Positions 11,421 to 25,013 of a stretch of 64,000 bases of DNA are shown here, one piece after another. The DNA is taken from assembly GCA_003260075.1 (NCBI GenBank), contig QLIY01000020.1, positions 306,877-370,876 of the forward strand, given 5' to 3'. Position 1 is the first letter of the stretch. Each line of letters starts with the position of its first letter. This DNA is from Phallusia mammillata (taxonomy: Eukaryota; Chordata; Ascidiacea; Phlebobranchia; Ascidiidae). The position numbers and the translations under genes are program-made. The notes under the pieces are model-generated. The model was given only the letters and a program-made list of their open reading frames with translations. It had not been told where the DNA came from and did not search any database.

Positions 11421-14400
11421 CATTGGGATAATACGCTTTTCGGCCCTAAAATGATTTATTCAATAAAAACTAATTCGAAATACACGGCTTTGAAATGGGT
11501 GGATATCAAAGCAAGTGGCAAGTGCGTTTTTGTTTCTCTTTGGATCCGATTTATTACAGTTTTTGTGTTTTATGCAGTGCTTTATCTCTTAAATAAACTT
11601 GTTTAAAAAAACGCCAACTTCCATTTGGTTGGAAAACACATAATGTTTTACCGGCATATGTAGACTACAAAGAAGTTTCCATATGCTGTGGCGCTGTGCG
11701 GAACAAAAAACACATTACTCTGAAAAAAACACAATAAAAATTTTGAAAAAGGGTAGTAATTTTTCTGGTTTATAAGATCGTCGCAGTGGATAAACTATAC
11801 AAGGTTGAAACCAAGTCGTAATGAGCATTTCATACTTTGCACCCTGAAGCTGCATGCTGATATCAATGTTCACATCAAAGCAAAACTTTAAGAGACCGAA
11901 CCGAAACAACATATACAAACGTAAATAGTTAAGTGTTGAAACCAGGTGCATTGATAAATAATTATAATAGTATAAATATTAAATTTTGTGAACCTAAACA
12001 GAGTGGCAACTGAAACACATCTTTGTCGGGTAACAGAGAAAGTTTGACGAACCAAGGGAGGACTTTCATGCCAACTACTTTTTTTTTACAAACTAACGGG
12101 TTAGAGCGTTAGACAAAGCTGTGCACATGCCGTAATACCAAGTGCACAGCAACCACCAGTTAGTCTTATTCTACCTGCATAAACGACACAGAAGAAACAG
12201 GAAGGATTGAATCATTGGCTTGTGGAAACTACAACAGATATGACCGCCAACACTGAGGTTTGACAATCCCTTGTCACGCAACGTCACTCATGACTCAGCA
12301 TATCAATAACAACAACATTTCCTCACACGGGGTAAAGTGGAGCACACGGATGCACACAATGTCACAGTGAAACGCTTTCGCATTGTGTATGACTTGATAT
12401 GAGCCGCCCGCAATGAATCATGGTGTCATGTATCCGCGATTTCGCTGGGAACTTTCTCGATTCAAGACTGTGCGGTAACATACCCTACAAAAAAGGCTTG
12501 TGTTGCCCACAGAGGCATTGCAACGATTTTTTTTAATGAGTTGGTCACTATGTCTGCTATTTTTATACTTTACAAATCATGTGAGCTATTATTATTAGGG
12601 AATTTCTCAAAAATCATTGAAATGTATCATTTTTAAATGTAGACTCGAACATACTTATTCCTGGGCGAATCTGAAATGTAATCAACTGTTGAAAGTTATA
12701 TCCGTATTAAGCCTTCATCAGAATCTTTGGAGAATCGTTTGTACATTTGTAAAACAGAACAATTCGACCCGATTGCCGGACTGCGGTCAAACCAAATCTT
12801 TGTTATTGGCCGTTGTTCGCGCTGTTACTGATCATGTAAATTACTCCTGGATGACCTGAAGAAGCGGCACGTGTACAGTTTCCTTGGTTGGCAGCTCTCA
12901 AAATAGACTTTGTCCACAGTCCATGCAAATGGGTGAAGAAAGTAATTCAATGACTTGTAAAACAGAGGTTTTCCGAACAAGTCTTCAAGCAGCATGTGGT
13001 GGCAATGATAAAGTTACCAATACTGGCACGATTTGCAAAAGCAGGTGGAAAAGCGCATTGGGTTTGACCGCACGACAGGCCAACGCGGTAATTTCGGCAA
13101 GCCCACTTTGCGGGCGTGTGTTCAAGCTAAGAGTGGTCGGGCAAGGCAAAGAGGCCTGAAATTCCCTTTCTATGGGACTTCCGGTCACACGATAGCTTAA
13201 AAAGCCGAGGAATGTACATCCGTCAACAGAGGCGAGCATGCATAACGGGGTTGTGTTGCTGGTGCGGTAAATGTTACAGACCTCTTGAGGGGCTCGAAAA
13301 GAAGACGATAGTCGACTGCATCTGTGAGGCGACCCCCACTTGCCCGAATTGCTCACCACAACTTGTCGGGATTAAGTTACTGAGCTTTGCACGCAAATGT
13401 GAGGGTAATCAAGCGCTGATACAATAACTCGGAAGTGAAATTGAAGCGCGCACACAAACAGGACGGCTGCTGTCGAAGGGCGAAACTGCACGCAATTAAG
13501 TAGGGATCTCAAGAGGGGTAAAACGTAAGGTGAGACGACATCACGCTCATCTGTAGTTCTTTAACCCACGATAGCTGCCACCCCCAAGCAACTGTGGACT
13601 CCGAAACAAGGCAAGACAACACACTTGTGGGTAACGAGGTCGCGGGGGCCGACCGCAATTGAATTTGAGTTGTTCTTTTGTCGTTGACAAGTTTCAGTGA
13701 TGATTAATTCAACGTTTTAATGTCGCAATCTCCGCCCTCTGAAATTGGAATCGCCTCCGACAGATGTTAAAACGACGGCCCGGCCAAACAATTTTACAAC
13801 CATTAACCGAACTGGTGTAGAGCATGTACGTATTTAGACATATCATGCAAGCTTATTAATGATAGTCAAAAAGCTGAACTCTATAGAACAATTTCAAATG
13901 TTTGATCCCAAACGAGTTGTACTAGTATGATATTTTGACGTAATCTACAACGTTTAAATAAACGGAAGTTAAAAAACTCATTTGGAGGAAGTAATTTGCA
14001 AAACTGAAATAAAAGCAACCACAAACTATATTTAAACCAAACTTCCCTCATTCATAAACTCGCTTCACATTCAACCGTCACCTACTATTTACGCCTGTTT
14101 CTTTACTCTAACGATTATAAAGTATTTTTCAGATTAGCATGGCAACCTTTGCACTGTAGATGGCTGCAGTGTCATTGCTCATGTTTATGGTGTAACATAA
14201 CCCAAGGTTTGCGGTTAAGAGGGGCATTAGAAGCTCACGTATAGTTAACCGCTTCGCTGCCCCAAGTATCTGCTAAGTACCCGCGATGACATGATTTCAA
14301 TAGGACGCTGTTGTTTTCACACTGTGACTGCAAAGGCACTAGAAGTATGACCGGCTATTGTTGCTCAAAGATTGCCAATGCGCCTTCAATAAGTGTCGAG

Positions 14401-15717
14401 ACATTTGTAACTTTATGCAAAAACAATCACTCTCAGGTTTAAGTTTGAGGGTAGTGGGTTTGAATACCCACCCAACATGAAAAAAACAAGAACAAAATTC
14501 CGCCTTCGTCGCGCATTTGCTTCCGGTTATGTTCTTTATCATCAGAGAATTTTTTTTTACCAACTGAGCCAATGATTTAAACAAGTTTCATCCACTCACT
14601 GGTAAGAGGTAGTTCAACACGTGTAGCTATTTCATTCACCACAAATTTGAAAAATTAGGCTAAATTCAACAACAAATTTCATTAAACCATCAATCAGGGG
14701 GCTTATTGCTGATTGGACAAGGGTCCTAATTACACACATATTTTCTGCAACTGATCATGTGTAGGCACAACAACAACTAATGAAAATTAGCAGTATTCCG
14801 AGTTTGCAAATCTGAAAGCATTTCTTAATGGTAGTCATACAATATTCATGAAGAACGACAAAACTTTAGGATCGTGTTTTGGCGATAAAATGAAATGCTT
14901 TTTGAGTCGTTATTGTAATTTTTTGTTTGTGACACAATAATTGATGATTTGTGTATTTCCCCCAAAATGGCATTTATTAGTGTATTAGTATACAAGTTAA
15001 AAAGATTGTAATTTGCGAGGAATTTCTCGTAAATATAGAGCGCAGAGTATGAAACATTGCTATAAGTTTTGATATCGAAAATAAAAGTTTCAAATTCGCC
15101 CGCATAAAACCTATGTTGGCCAAGCCTATACACTGAAACTTGGTTGCCGAGATCCAATCCACACCTTACCTGTCAACAGCGGTGATAATTTCCGCGGGCG
15201 GGGTCAAACGTAACACCTCATGGCGTTGAAAAGATGCTCGGGGCATGTTAAGCTTGTGAACCGTCGACGGAGCGCGACCCTCGCTCGAAAGTTGTTTTCG
15301 TTCCCATGTCCCGCGTTTCCTGTTCGCCTGCTGAGAGATAACTTTTCTCACCAACGCTGACAGAGAGACGAGCTGGCGAGGCGGTCTGTGCTCTTGCCAT
15401 GTTGCGTCTCTATACTTTATCAAAGGACACCACTTGTATTAAACTCAATAAATAAAAAAGATTTGTGTGACATGTGATTATTAAAAATAACATTGGGTAT
15501 TTCCATTGGGTGGTACATAAACCCAGCGTTTTACTTATCTTTTCATTTCTTTTTTTGGAGGGGGGTGAACATGAACTTTCACTACACATCAAATTATTGC
15601 AAACGGGAGGGGGTGATTAACGGTTCAAGGCAGGCAACAGACTAAACAGAAGTTTGGTGAGCAGCTTTCAATCAATTATCCCTGAGCAGCGCGCGTGCTA
15701 GCTCAGTTAAACCTGGG
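11421..15717. other. Non-coding intergenic DNA
   Basis: No gene supported. Open frames near 12.6-13.4 kb overlap on both strands and lack any domain. A possible degenerate tRNA-like B box sits near 14450-14475 (GGGTTTGAATACCC). Confidence 0.4.
13378..13441 (+). repeat. Dispersed repeat, copy B
   Basis: Diverged copy of 4074-4137, sharing GAGCTTTGCACGCA and flanking words in the same order. Confidence 0.45.
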
Positions 15718-15800
15718 GTCGTCCACGGCTGATTGAATTCCGTTTCCTAAATTTTGACATCAACAAGCTTCTGGGCTCCCGCAACGAAACGTTTTCTCAC
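15718..15800 (+). repeat. Dispersed repeat, copy B
   Basis: Diverged copy of 11338-11420, same orientation. Confidence 0.5.
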
Positions 15801-18800
15801 GCCTCTCAAAAATAACTTTTGTTGCGCGAGGTTTGATCAACATATCGCCAACATGCAAACCTTGGACCTTTCCTGCTTAATCACCATTGAACAGGGATTG
15901 TTGCGTTTAAAAATTAGTGTATTCCTAAATGACGTTCATAGACATAAACAAAATCTAAACAGGGTTTAAGAAAGTCACGCCGGGCACCAAAAATCCTGTG
16001 GTTTAATCGTTGTTTTTTCAGTTGCGACATTTACGTTTAGGGATTCCTTACAACCGCATATACAAATCACCCGCATATAAAGTCCAACATCTCCCTGCTC
16101 GACAAAAAAAACAGTTTATGGGGATTTATTGCAAAACCAAAGGTCGTTTAGCATAAAACGCCCCGACATAGTCCTAACACGCCATTAAGAGACAAGTATT
16201 GGTTGCATATTAGGTAGAGTTATCTTTTTAGTGCAGGGTTCGACAACTCAACACAAGTTTGGGCTAAAGTTTATTGTGCAATTGCACCCAACTTACACGA
16301 GCGACTGACGGTGCTTTGTAGGCCCGACGTGTCGTCAGTACTACTAACAGCCTTCGCGTGTGAATGTCAACCCACGTTTTGACCCGGAACGAAACCAAGG
16401 CGAAATGTACGTAGGGATATACCTTCACCCGATACCTGGGTACTCAAAGTGCCCCGGTCCCAATATGAGCGATTAGGGAAACGGGCAAGGCCAATATGCG
16501 AGCGAACCGTGGAGGTTTCGAATAACTTCTTGAGAATTAGGGACAGGTGTCGCGGAAAGGATGAGATACGACACCCGATTTAATCGGCCATGGCTGAAAG
16601 ACAGGTCATAGGGGCACTTTCGAAATATGTGCGGTAGCTAGGTTGCCTAAACCGCCACGTTTATCGCCATGCAAACTTTGAATTTAGTAAGTATACCATT
16701 CAAATAATAATCAATCAAAAGTAAATGGATTTTGGGTTCTTTTAAATACTTCCTTATAAATTAACAGCAACCGAGTAACAATATTAAAATAGCGAACTTA
16801 AAAAGCACGGATATGTCCAAATCGTTAACGCAGTGGCTAAAATCATTGTGGTCAACAACACAGCGCATGCAAATTGTATGTGTTGTTGAGTTATGCGAAC
16901 AACAACACACCAAACAACAAACGCGTTTGATTTGCAGAGTGCTCGGTTATTGTTACAAGTTACATAAAGATTTCTCAGTAGCATAGCAATAAACGCTAAA
17001 CTGGTCTCGTTTTACATGTTTTCTGCGCAGGTCGTATGCGATTTGTTGGAACTCTGCCGGCAAAACGTGATGGCGTGTTTCAACGAAGTTCCCGACTTGC
17101 CGTCAAATTTTCGCCAGCAAAAGTTTCGCAACTTTAAACCAGAGGTCATTTGTTTAGTGGGAAGGCGCAAAACCTGCGAGGCAACTTTTCCGTGACTTCC
17201 ACCGTTTTATTGCCACTTCTCGGTAAAGAAGCGACAGCGCTGGCGTACGAAACTCAGGCGACTTGTTCGCTGCATTCGGCTTGACAGCCAGCGACTGATT
17301 CTTAGCACAAAACGAACATGGAACGGCGACTGTACCCTACCTGATGCTGACAAGTTTCACATTTCCAAACAAGCTTGTGCCGCATGAAATAGATTGATTT
17401 GATCTCGATTTGGTACTAATCAGTGCGGTTGCTGGTTTGGCGCAAAAGTTCTGGGAGCATCTGAAACGTTGTTGAAATGTCAAGTTACAAGCGCAGTCGA
17501 CAAGGCAGATTGTTTCTATAGGCGCAAATCATAAAACGTTTTGCATTTTTAGTTAACGCTTTTTTGCCTTTATTTGTTTTCCAGCTGATTTACGATCACC
17601 AAGGGTGCTTTTGGCATTTGATCGGTAAATTATTAAAACATTTCACTCGCTTAAGCACGACACATACACCGTACACGACTTAACATTATGAAATTAAATG
17701 ATTCTCTTGCAAGCCGAACCATCGAATCAAAATTAATCAAAAAAATTATGTTTGCCAAAGACAATCTGAATAAATTTGGTTTATCGGTCACAAACTTTTA
17801 TCGCTGGAAACATAAAAACGTTGTTGTTAAATATAACCAAAGCGATGCTAAAATAATGTAAACCGTATATCTAATCTAGGAAATTAAACAGCGGAGGTGG
17901 AGACCATTCGATTGAACTGCAAACTAAATAGAACAACTTTTCCAAAATATAGGCCGCCTAAAGCACACAATATAAGCAATGTTACTGGCGATGAGTCAGT
18001 GTCGTCTTGTAAACTAAAAAGTAATAACAAACTTGCGTTTGAGTTTTTAGGCCGTGTCATGAATAAACCTTTTGTCTCACGGTCGTCATGGCCCAAATTT
18101 GTTGTTTACTTGCTAAAACCTTGATGCAATAGTGTTGCCATAATTCAGGCGTCTAAAATTTGTTTTTGTTTTTATACATTCTGTCGTGTTTGTTTTTTTC
18201 TGTAAAGCTGAAGTACGTTAAAAAGTTGAAAACGAAAACATCAAAACGGTTAACACACAAAAATTGAAACGTTTCGTTTTGTGTCTAGTTGAAACGTTGT
18301 AGGTGTCAATGTTTTGGCAAAAATTGCATTTAAAACCGAAACTCTTTTTCTTAAAAACACGACAAATCAGAATAGTGAATCCGTTACATCAGTTTTCGGC
18401 AACGATCAGCCTGCGAACAAGACTTCAATTTAAAACGGTCTGCAGTACAAAAAAGGTTACCGAACCCTGGGCTACACGAAGTGCATTGTTGCACCGTCGT
18501 CCTGATAAATGTTTTCAAAACTAAGGAATACTTATAATACAGATCGAATTGTTTGTAACCAAAGCCATTTGGTAAAACAAGATGCACAGAACAAATATTT
18601 ACATTTTTGACGTCGTTGCTTTGGTCTGCAAGCAAAGATAGCGACAAAAAACTAACTAATTGTTTTTCAACTACCCAAAATTTGTGCAATTTGAAGCTTT
18701 GTCGTTTTTGCATCAAACAGTTCGGTATCGACAAAAACGAAACAGTCGAAACCAAAATATCGTTTAATTGGCATGTAATGTTTCGACCAACTGAAACTAC

Positions 18801-21730
18801 AGTGTGTTCCAACATTCTGCTGGACAAAATATCAGTTGAATTGCCACGGTTACCGAAGGCTTGTTAAACTTCCGTATCCAAAGCCGTGCATTGTTACGCA
18901 ACAATGCGTGCTCTACACTTGTTAGGACACAGGCAAAATGGCGAAAGCACCCGATTGCCTTGCAGCAGGCGCAACCGGACGCTAGGCAAGTTACTTGTAA
19001 CATAAGCCGCAACATGTGTAAAGTCCGATACCCTCAGGTGTTCTTTTTCCGCAATTAAAAGGAAAACACCGGTCTCGAACACGTGTAGTCAACTGGTAGC
19101 GTGCTTTAGGCCTTCTATACACTGTGCATGAGATTAAATTGCACTGTTTAAATGCTAGGATGCAACGTTGCGAACAAAAGCTGTCCAATTAAGGTTTGTA
19201 TACATGTGTGTCTATATGGTTAAATGGGCTAGGTCTAGGAAATAGTGTTCAATGCACCTTTTGTTCCATTGCAAACGCGTGTGGAATATGATTTAAAAAG
19301 AAACTGCGGTCGTCTTCAAATAATCATTGCCTGTTCCATTGTACAAACGGCAAACGATCCAGCCGCCGGAAAACGCAAATCCTGATTCGATATTTGATAG
19401 ACAAGATAATAAAGCGCACCATGATAGCTCCACTACGGGAAGGCCTTTCTGGGAAAAAGCCACGCGTGTTTTAAAATGGAGACAGTTCTACGAAGAGCAT
19501 TGTGATTCAATCATCGGTAATACACAGATGTGTGCCAGCGCAATGCGCAATAATACACGCGTTGTGTTAATTCGGTGTTGTGTGCATTCAGAGAGCGATG
19601 CAAGCGCCACATCATCAGCATTTGTGTGAAAAACAATTGCGTGAACGCTATAAAGCCCATCCTCTTTACATGAGTGGCCTCGTTGCGTGTTTTCGGATGC
19701 AATTTCTTGCCTCTTCCCACCGCAAAACGAGAAGCGAAAACTTGACCAAATTGCTACATAACAAATTACATGCGCCAACATCTCCCCATTGTCGAGAAAC
19801 CGAATGTGTCATTCTATCGACTGCCCAAAACAAGCAATACGCGTCGCAACAAGGAAACACGATTGGTTGTCATCCAGAGAAGTAAAGAAAAATCCATGAA
19901 AGATTTTGTACAGAGTAAATGGGAGTTCTACGCCAAAATTACCGACATGCGGACCAAATCATAAAATACCTTGACATTGGGCCACTTTGAGGTTTCTAAT
20001 AGAGGTTATTACTTTGGATTTTATTCACCGACACAAGTATATTTCTATAGCCTTGATAATTCTACTAAAACGCTTAACCCCAAAATCAAAAAAAATATAT
20101 ATATACATGATTTAGGCGAAAGTATATCTAACCTGATCATGTTTTCTCAATTATTTGTCTTAAAAACATCCCCTCAAATAACCCTTGGACGGAAATATTG
20201 AGAGATATACCAGAGGCCACAAAGTTAAAACGGCTCTAAACGGATAAACAAAAGCATTGGCTTCCATATTCGCCGTCAAATGACGCACTACACCAACCAC
20301 CTCGTTTCCGAATAAATCCACATTCACCCGGGCAATGGAGGTGAAACAGCAATCGAAAGTTTTTCTACCAATGCCTGAGTTTGTTGTTGTAACTGAGTGC
20401 AAGGTTCAATCAGCGTTTGAGGCGTAGGCAGCTACTAAGCCTTTTCTTCCAAATGACATTCCACTTTAAAGAATAGTATAAGTTAGATGATTGCAACACG
20501 CTTGATAAGTTGTATATGCTGTGTAGTGACCAAAATGTGCCTTAAATTTAATAGCGTTTAAACATATGCAGTCTGGAAGAGTGCTATTGTTCGATCAATT
20601 GTGCTTCAGAGTATGTAACGCAAACACAACAAAGCGTATGGATTACACAGCCACATGCACTTGAAAGCACCGTTTCCACAAAACACACTCGTAAACATGG
20701 TCAAGTAGTTTGTAGAAACTGTTTAATGAGCAAGTCCGAAATAGTGCATGTGTCAATCGTAGATGTGCCTTTGCTCTCGGCAAAATTAAAGGTGTATTGT
20801 AAACGGTTCAACATTGCGCGTTTAGGAAAAACAAAAACAAAAGTTTAGTGGATTGGGTACGTCAGTCTACGTACTGTAGTGTTTGCTTGGATTTCACGAT
20901 AACTAAATCTTTACCTAACGTTTCGTAAACTTCGTGGGTTAATAGAATCTACAAACAAGATTTACTAAACCGCAGACTCAAAACAACAAAAGCAAATAGC
21001 ATCGACCTTTAAAAACACTACAGATACAAAGTCAATAGCAGCAACACAATGTACTATCAAAATAGTAAACACATATTTTTACTTTATGGTGTTATCTACA
21101 CGACAGTGGCGAATTCCCCCGTTAGAAAGTGCACAATAATAGGTAACACTCAAGTCAGTAAACCTGGGCCGTTACAGTTTTCTTTACTGTGTAAACTACA
21201 GGAAATCGGACAGCATGTTACAATGTGTCAAAAGCCTTGTTTACAGGTGGCCCGTTAGCTTTGTTAATTACCACAGCAGGTTGCAAACCCAATAGAGTCG
21301 ACAGAGCAAAGCAAATTGACTTTGGCTGCGTTGTTATCTGTGTCCTTCCTACATGGCAACAACGTGGCAGAGCGCTTATCGCCATGCAACAATAACGACA
21401 ACACTGAACGAAGATAAAGCGTTTCCGTCCAAAACTTGCCACACATTATCACTTACCGAGATAACGAACCATAACTTTCTTATCGCATTTGCGGGGCTAG
21501 TGTTTGCTTTCGCTGCCCGGTCAGCGCTGTGGCCTGCACACCTTTGTCCAAAGGTCTATTGTTTCGCATTGAGTGGGCGAATATACAAACAAGTTATTAG
21601 GCACAAGTGGCGCTTCTGCCTGGCCCTTGGCCTGTTTTTTTGCTGTGCATTTGCTCCCTGTGGTGCAACGTACTGGTCATTATCTCTACAAACATGCAAA
21701 CAGTAACCGAGAGATAGCGACTCGGTAAGT
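15801..21730. other. Non-coding intergenic DNA
   Basis: No gene supported. Several overlapping frames of 60-147 codons occur around 18.3-19.9 kb on both strands, but none shows a domain, a signal peptide or a consistent exon-intron chain. The 117-codon frame at 21353-21706 has hydrophobic stretches but no recognised family. Confidence 0.4.
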
Positions 21731-21917
21731 GTTTAACTTTCTCGAGTTTAACCTAACGAGAATGCCAATCCTAACACATCGCGTTCTCAGAACAACACAG
21801 CTCTATCCAGGCAAGGTCCCCCCCCCCGTTTAACTTTCTCGAGTTTAACCTAACGAGAATGCCAATCCTAACACAAACTATCGCGTTCTCAGAACAACAC
21901 AGCTCTATCCAGGCAAG
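21731..21917. repeat. Duplicated flanks around a 10-C gap (assembly)
   Basis: The segment 21731-21817 recurs at 21828-21917 with a small indel. Exactly ten Cs (21818-21827) separate the copies. Confidence 0.8.
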
Positions 21918-23708
21918 CTCTATACGTTTACCCTTTTCGCAAAAGCTTAAAAATGTATTTTCGAAAATATTGATAAGAGTTTTAGAAAGATTTCAAATCA
22001 AACAATTTCGTATTTTGCAGAAAACTTAAACCTACTATGTCATAAAGATATCATAAAATATATCTTGTAACAAAAAAATGTAACAAAACTTACTAAACAA
22101 TGTCTCCACTAAAGGGCATACTTGCCTCCACAGCGCAGCACCTTACAAAAATGCGTCCACACCCTTATAATAAAGATAAAACAAACTTATCACTGGTCAT
22201 AGGTCACATGTTGTGTGCAAACCGTACCACAACTGACCTCCTCTATCGCGAGTTAGCAGAAATGCTATATTTGATGACAGGTGAAAGGGTTGCGTAATAT
22301 TGGAGTAAAAAACGAAAATGACCCAGATATGTGGCTAACACAACTATTGCAATCGGAAATGGACAATCAGAATATGTTACAAATTTTGACCTGTAAACCG
22401 ACCGAAGCAACAAACATGTCTCAATTAACCATAAAATTCTCTGCATTATCGTTAGCTAGAACCTGTTGTTAAAAATGAGCATTTTATTTTTGAAATAAGG
22501 TGGTTGAAAATTTGAACTGCTCAATTTCCCACCCATTTGTGTCGTAAAAGCGTGTACAAAATCCTTACCGAAAAATGCTAGGGCAAATTGTAACCTGTAA
22601 AAGCCAGTGATCATGTGTACGGAAATGAGAAAATTAATACTGTTTATTATAATTGCACAAAACATTACAGAAATAAGCAAAACGCCGGTGCCTAAATCCG
22701 CCACACACGTGCTGCTTTGCTCTTCACTCTCCTTAACAAAGAGAATAGAAAGAGAGAAGAAGCGGAGTAGGATAAAAACAACGCTCCCACCGTATCTGAA
22801 CGGAGCGGAAACATTTTAGGTAAGCGAGAAATAGAAAAAAGGGGCCCCGTCTATCGTTGGCAATTAATAGAGCAGCTACCTGGCTGGAAACCCCGCAGAG
22901 TTGTGCACTTGTCGTGTGGCGAGCAAAATGTATTGGTGCTAATCACTTGGACATTATAAACTAGCAGGGAGCGGTAGCAATAATTATGCGCAACAGTTGC
23001 GTTCAGTATAAAGTTAGCAACTCACAGACAGTTTGGTACATTCGTTCTGCGTGTCTACGAGGCGAGGTCCACAGGAAAAAACATTTTTTTCTGCAATTCG
23101 GTTCTGGGTTTCAGCTAGAATATTATAAAGGATATGAAAGGTTTTAAAAACTGTATCAATTCCATTGTCGATTTAGATAAGTTATGATGTGCATTATAAA
23201 TATATTGAAAACGAGGCTCTAATTAGGTTGATTTTAAACTAAATACTGCGCCAAAATTGTAAATATACCTGGCATTTGCGGCAATAATATGGATCTGACA
23301 CACATTTATTCATCTCGAACAAATAAGTGACTTCATTTAGCTTAGTAAGAGTCCATAAGGTCAGAGTATCGTTCATATCTAACAACACCGATGGTGCGAA
23401 ATCGACTTTTTATGTACACAAGGCAAGATAAGATAGTTTGCACAACTTGCACAAACTAGCTTCGTCAACTAAACGCTAATGGTTAACGGCCAGCCTAAAT
23501 CCGCAAAGCCTTCATATATTGTTGCACTGTATTCCAATATGAGGCAGGTCATTTTATGATGTTCAGCTGCTTGTTGTTTTTATCGCACTGTATTACTTAT
23601 TTTTAAAACGGAAAGTAATACATAATGATATAAAACCTGCTTAATATGTAGCAACGCTATCAAATACAGTGAGTGTTGGAATTTTTAACCAAATTTTGTT
23701 TTTTCGCA
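21918..23708. promoter_or_regulatory. Upstream region of the Prdm1-type gene, no defined site
   Basis: This stretch precedes the first coding exon of the Prdm1-related gene and must hold its proximal control DNA unless the 5' leader is distant. A TATAAAG at about 23008 is the only core-promoter-like word I would point to, and it is weak. The exon acceptor at 23707-23708 shows that transcription starts upstream of this point, or that a leader is added by trans-splicing. Confidence 0.3.
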
Positions 23709-25013
23709 GATATCGTTTCCGAACAATTTCATCTTACATTTGATACACATTTAATAACTGAGCAATGCAAGACGAGCGTCTAGCGTACGAGAGCCACTGG
23801 GCACCCTACAGCAATGCCCCGATCTCAAGCAAATCGTGCAAGCAAGAAGACATCAATGGCAACAATATGGCGTCGGTCGCTGCCACTCAGCAGTCCACAG
23901 CCATGACGGACGCGCCAAACATGCACCCAAGGCGCTCTACTGAAACACAGGTGCCGCAATCCCCTAAGCCAAAACCAAAGTCGATTAGTTTCTCGGTTAG
24001 GTCGTTGCTTGACCACAACGTAACCTCCCCATCGGACAGTGGTTACGGTAGCGGTAGCCCAAGCCCTGAACAGTCAGCCTGCAGGGATCCGATGTCGTCG
24101 CCAACTTTCACAAGCAAAGAAACGTCCCCCGAGATAAGAAAATCTTCCTCCGATGACAGCGCGGAAATGCCGGCATTTTCCATGCTGCCTATGTACTACC
24201 AAAGTTTGCTTTACGCAATGAACTCACAATTTCTCGCAAGACAGTCTTCGCTTGCCAGTCCGGCGGGAAATCACGCACCAGAGTCCGGCAAGCCGCCTTT
24301 GCCGACACCCGAAGCGAACCCACTGCTTGCTAAACAACTGGGAGAGTGCAAAAGTGATGAAAAAGTTCGGGCTGAATTATGTGAACAATTTTACCAATAC
24401 CAATCGAAACTGGCCAACATGGCACACGAAACCAAGTCGGAAAAGTTACATGGCAACCCTTCTTTCCAACAAATCAGCGAACGAATGAAATCGGCATCGA
24501 TCTCCACTCCAACGAGCGAAACACATCCCTGGAAAACCGAAGTTATTCCAAAATGTCAACGTAGCCCACAAGCAAAGGTTTCACCTCCGAGTTTTAACGC
24601 CTCAAACCTGGAGCTTCAATCTCAAGCGAACCCGTTTTTGCGCACACCCTTCCCTCCCATGGGCATGCCAATGCTTTCTACCGACTACTACATGATGCAA
24701 ATGGGCAAATTGTTCTGGGACAACGCCATTCGAAGTGCAGCAGCCGCAGCCAGCGTTTTGCAACAACCAAAACCACAGTACAACCCTATGGACATGGCAT
24801 CAACATTGAACAGCGACCGTTGGCAAAAATTCCTGGCAGCGTCGTGTCGAGGAAGCCAGAAACGTCAACATAAACTACCGGTGACTTTACAAGCAGGGAT
24901 GAATCCATTCGTGGCGGAAGGTATGAACCAAGCCGATTGTCGTTTTCAGTCGCAAGTAGCAACAACCCCAGCAGGATGGAGACCTTCCGAAACAACGCAC
25001 CATCGCCGAGAAC
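23709..25013 (+). CDS. Prdm1-r: Prdm1-r exon with start codon (coding from 23765)
   Basis: The exon opens after a good acceptor (TTTTTTCGCAG, AG at 23707-23708), has 56 bases of leader, then ATG at 23765 with an in-frame TGA just upstream. It codes for residues 1-416 and ends C|GTAAGT at 25013, phase 1. The content is disordered: a Ser/Pro-rich stretch ([12 protein letters not shown]) and the eh1-like motif. Confidence 0.85.

Noticed and set aside
21918-23764. An upstream PR/SET domain for the Prdm1-type gene
   Set aside because: No frame here resembles a SET domain, and an in-frame TGA precedes the ATG.
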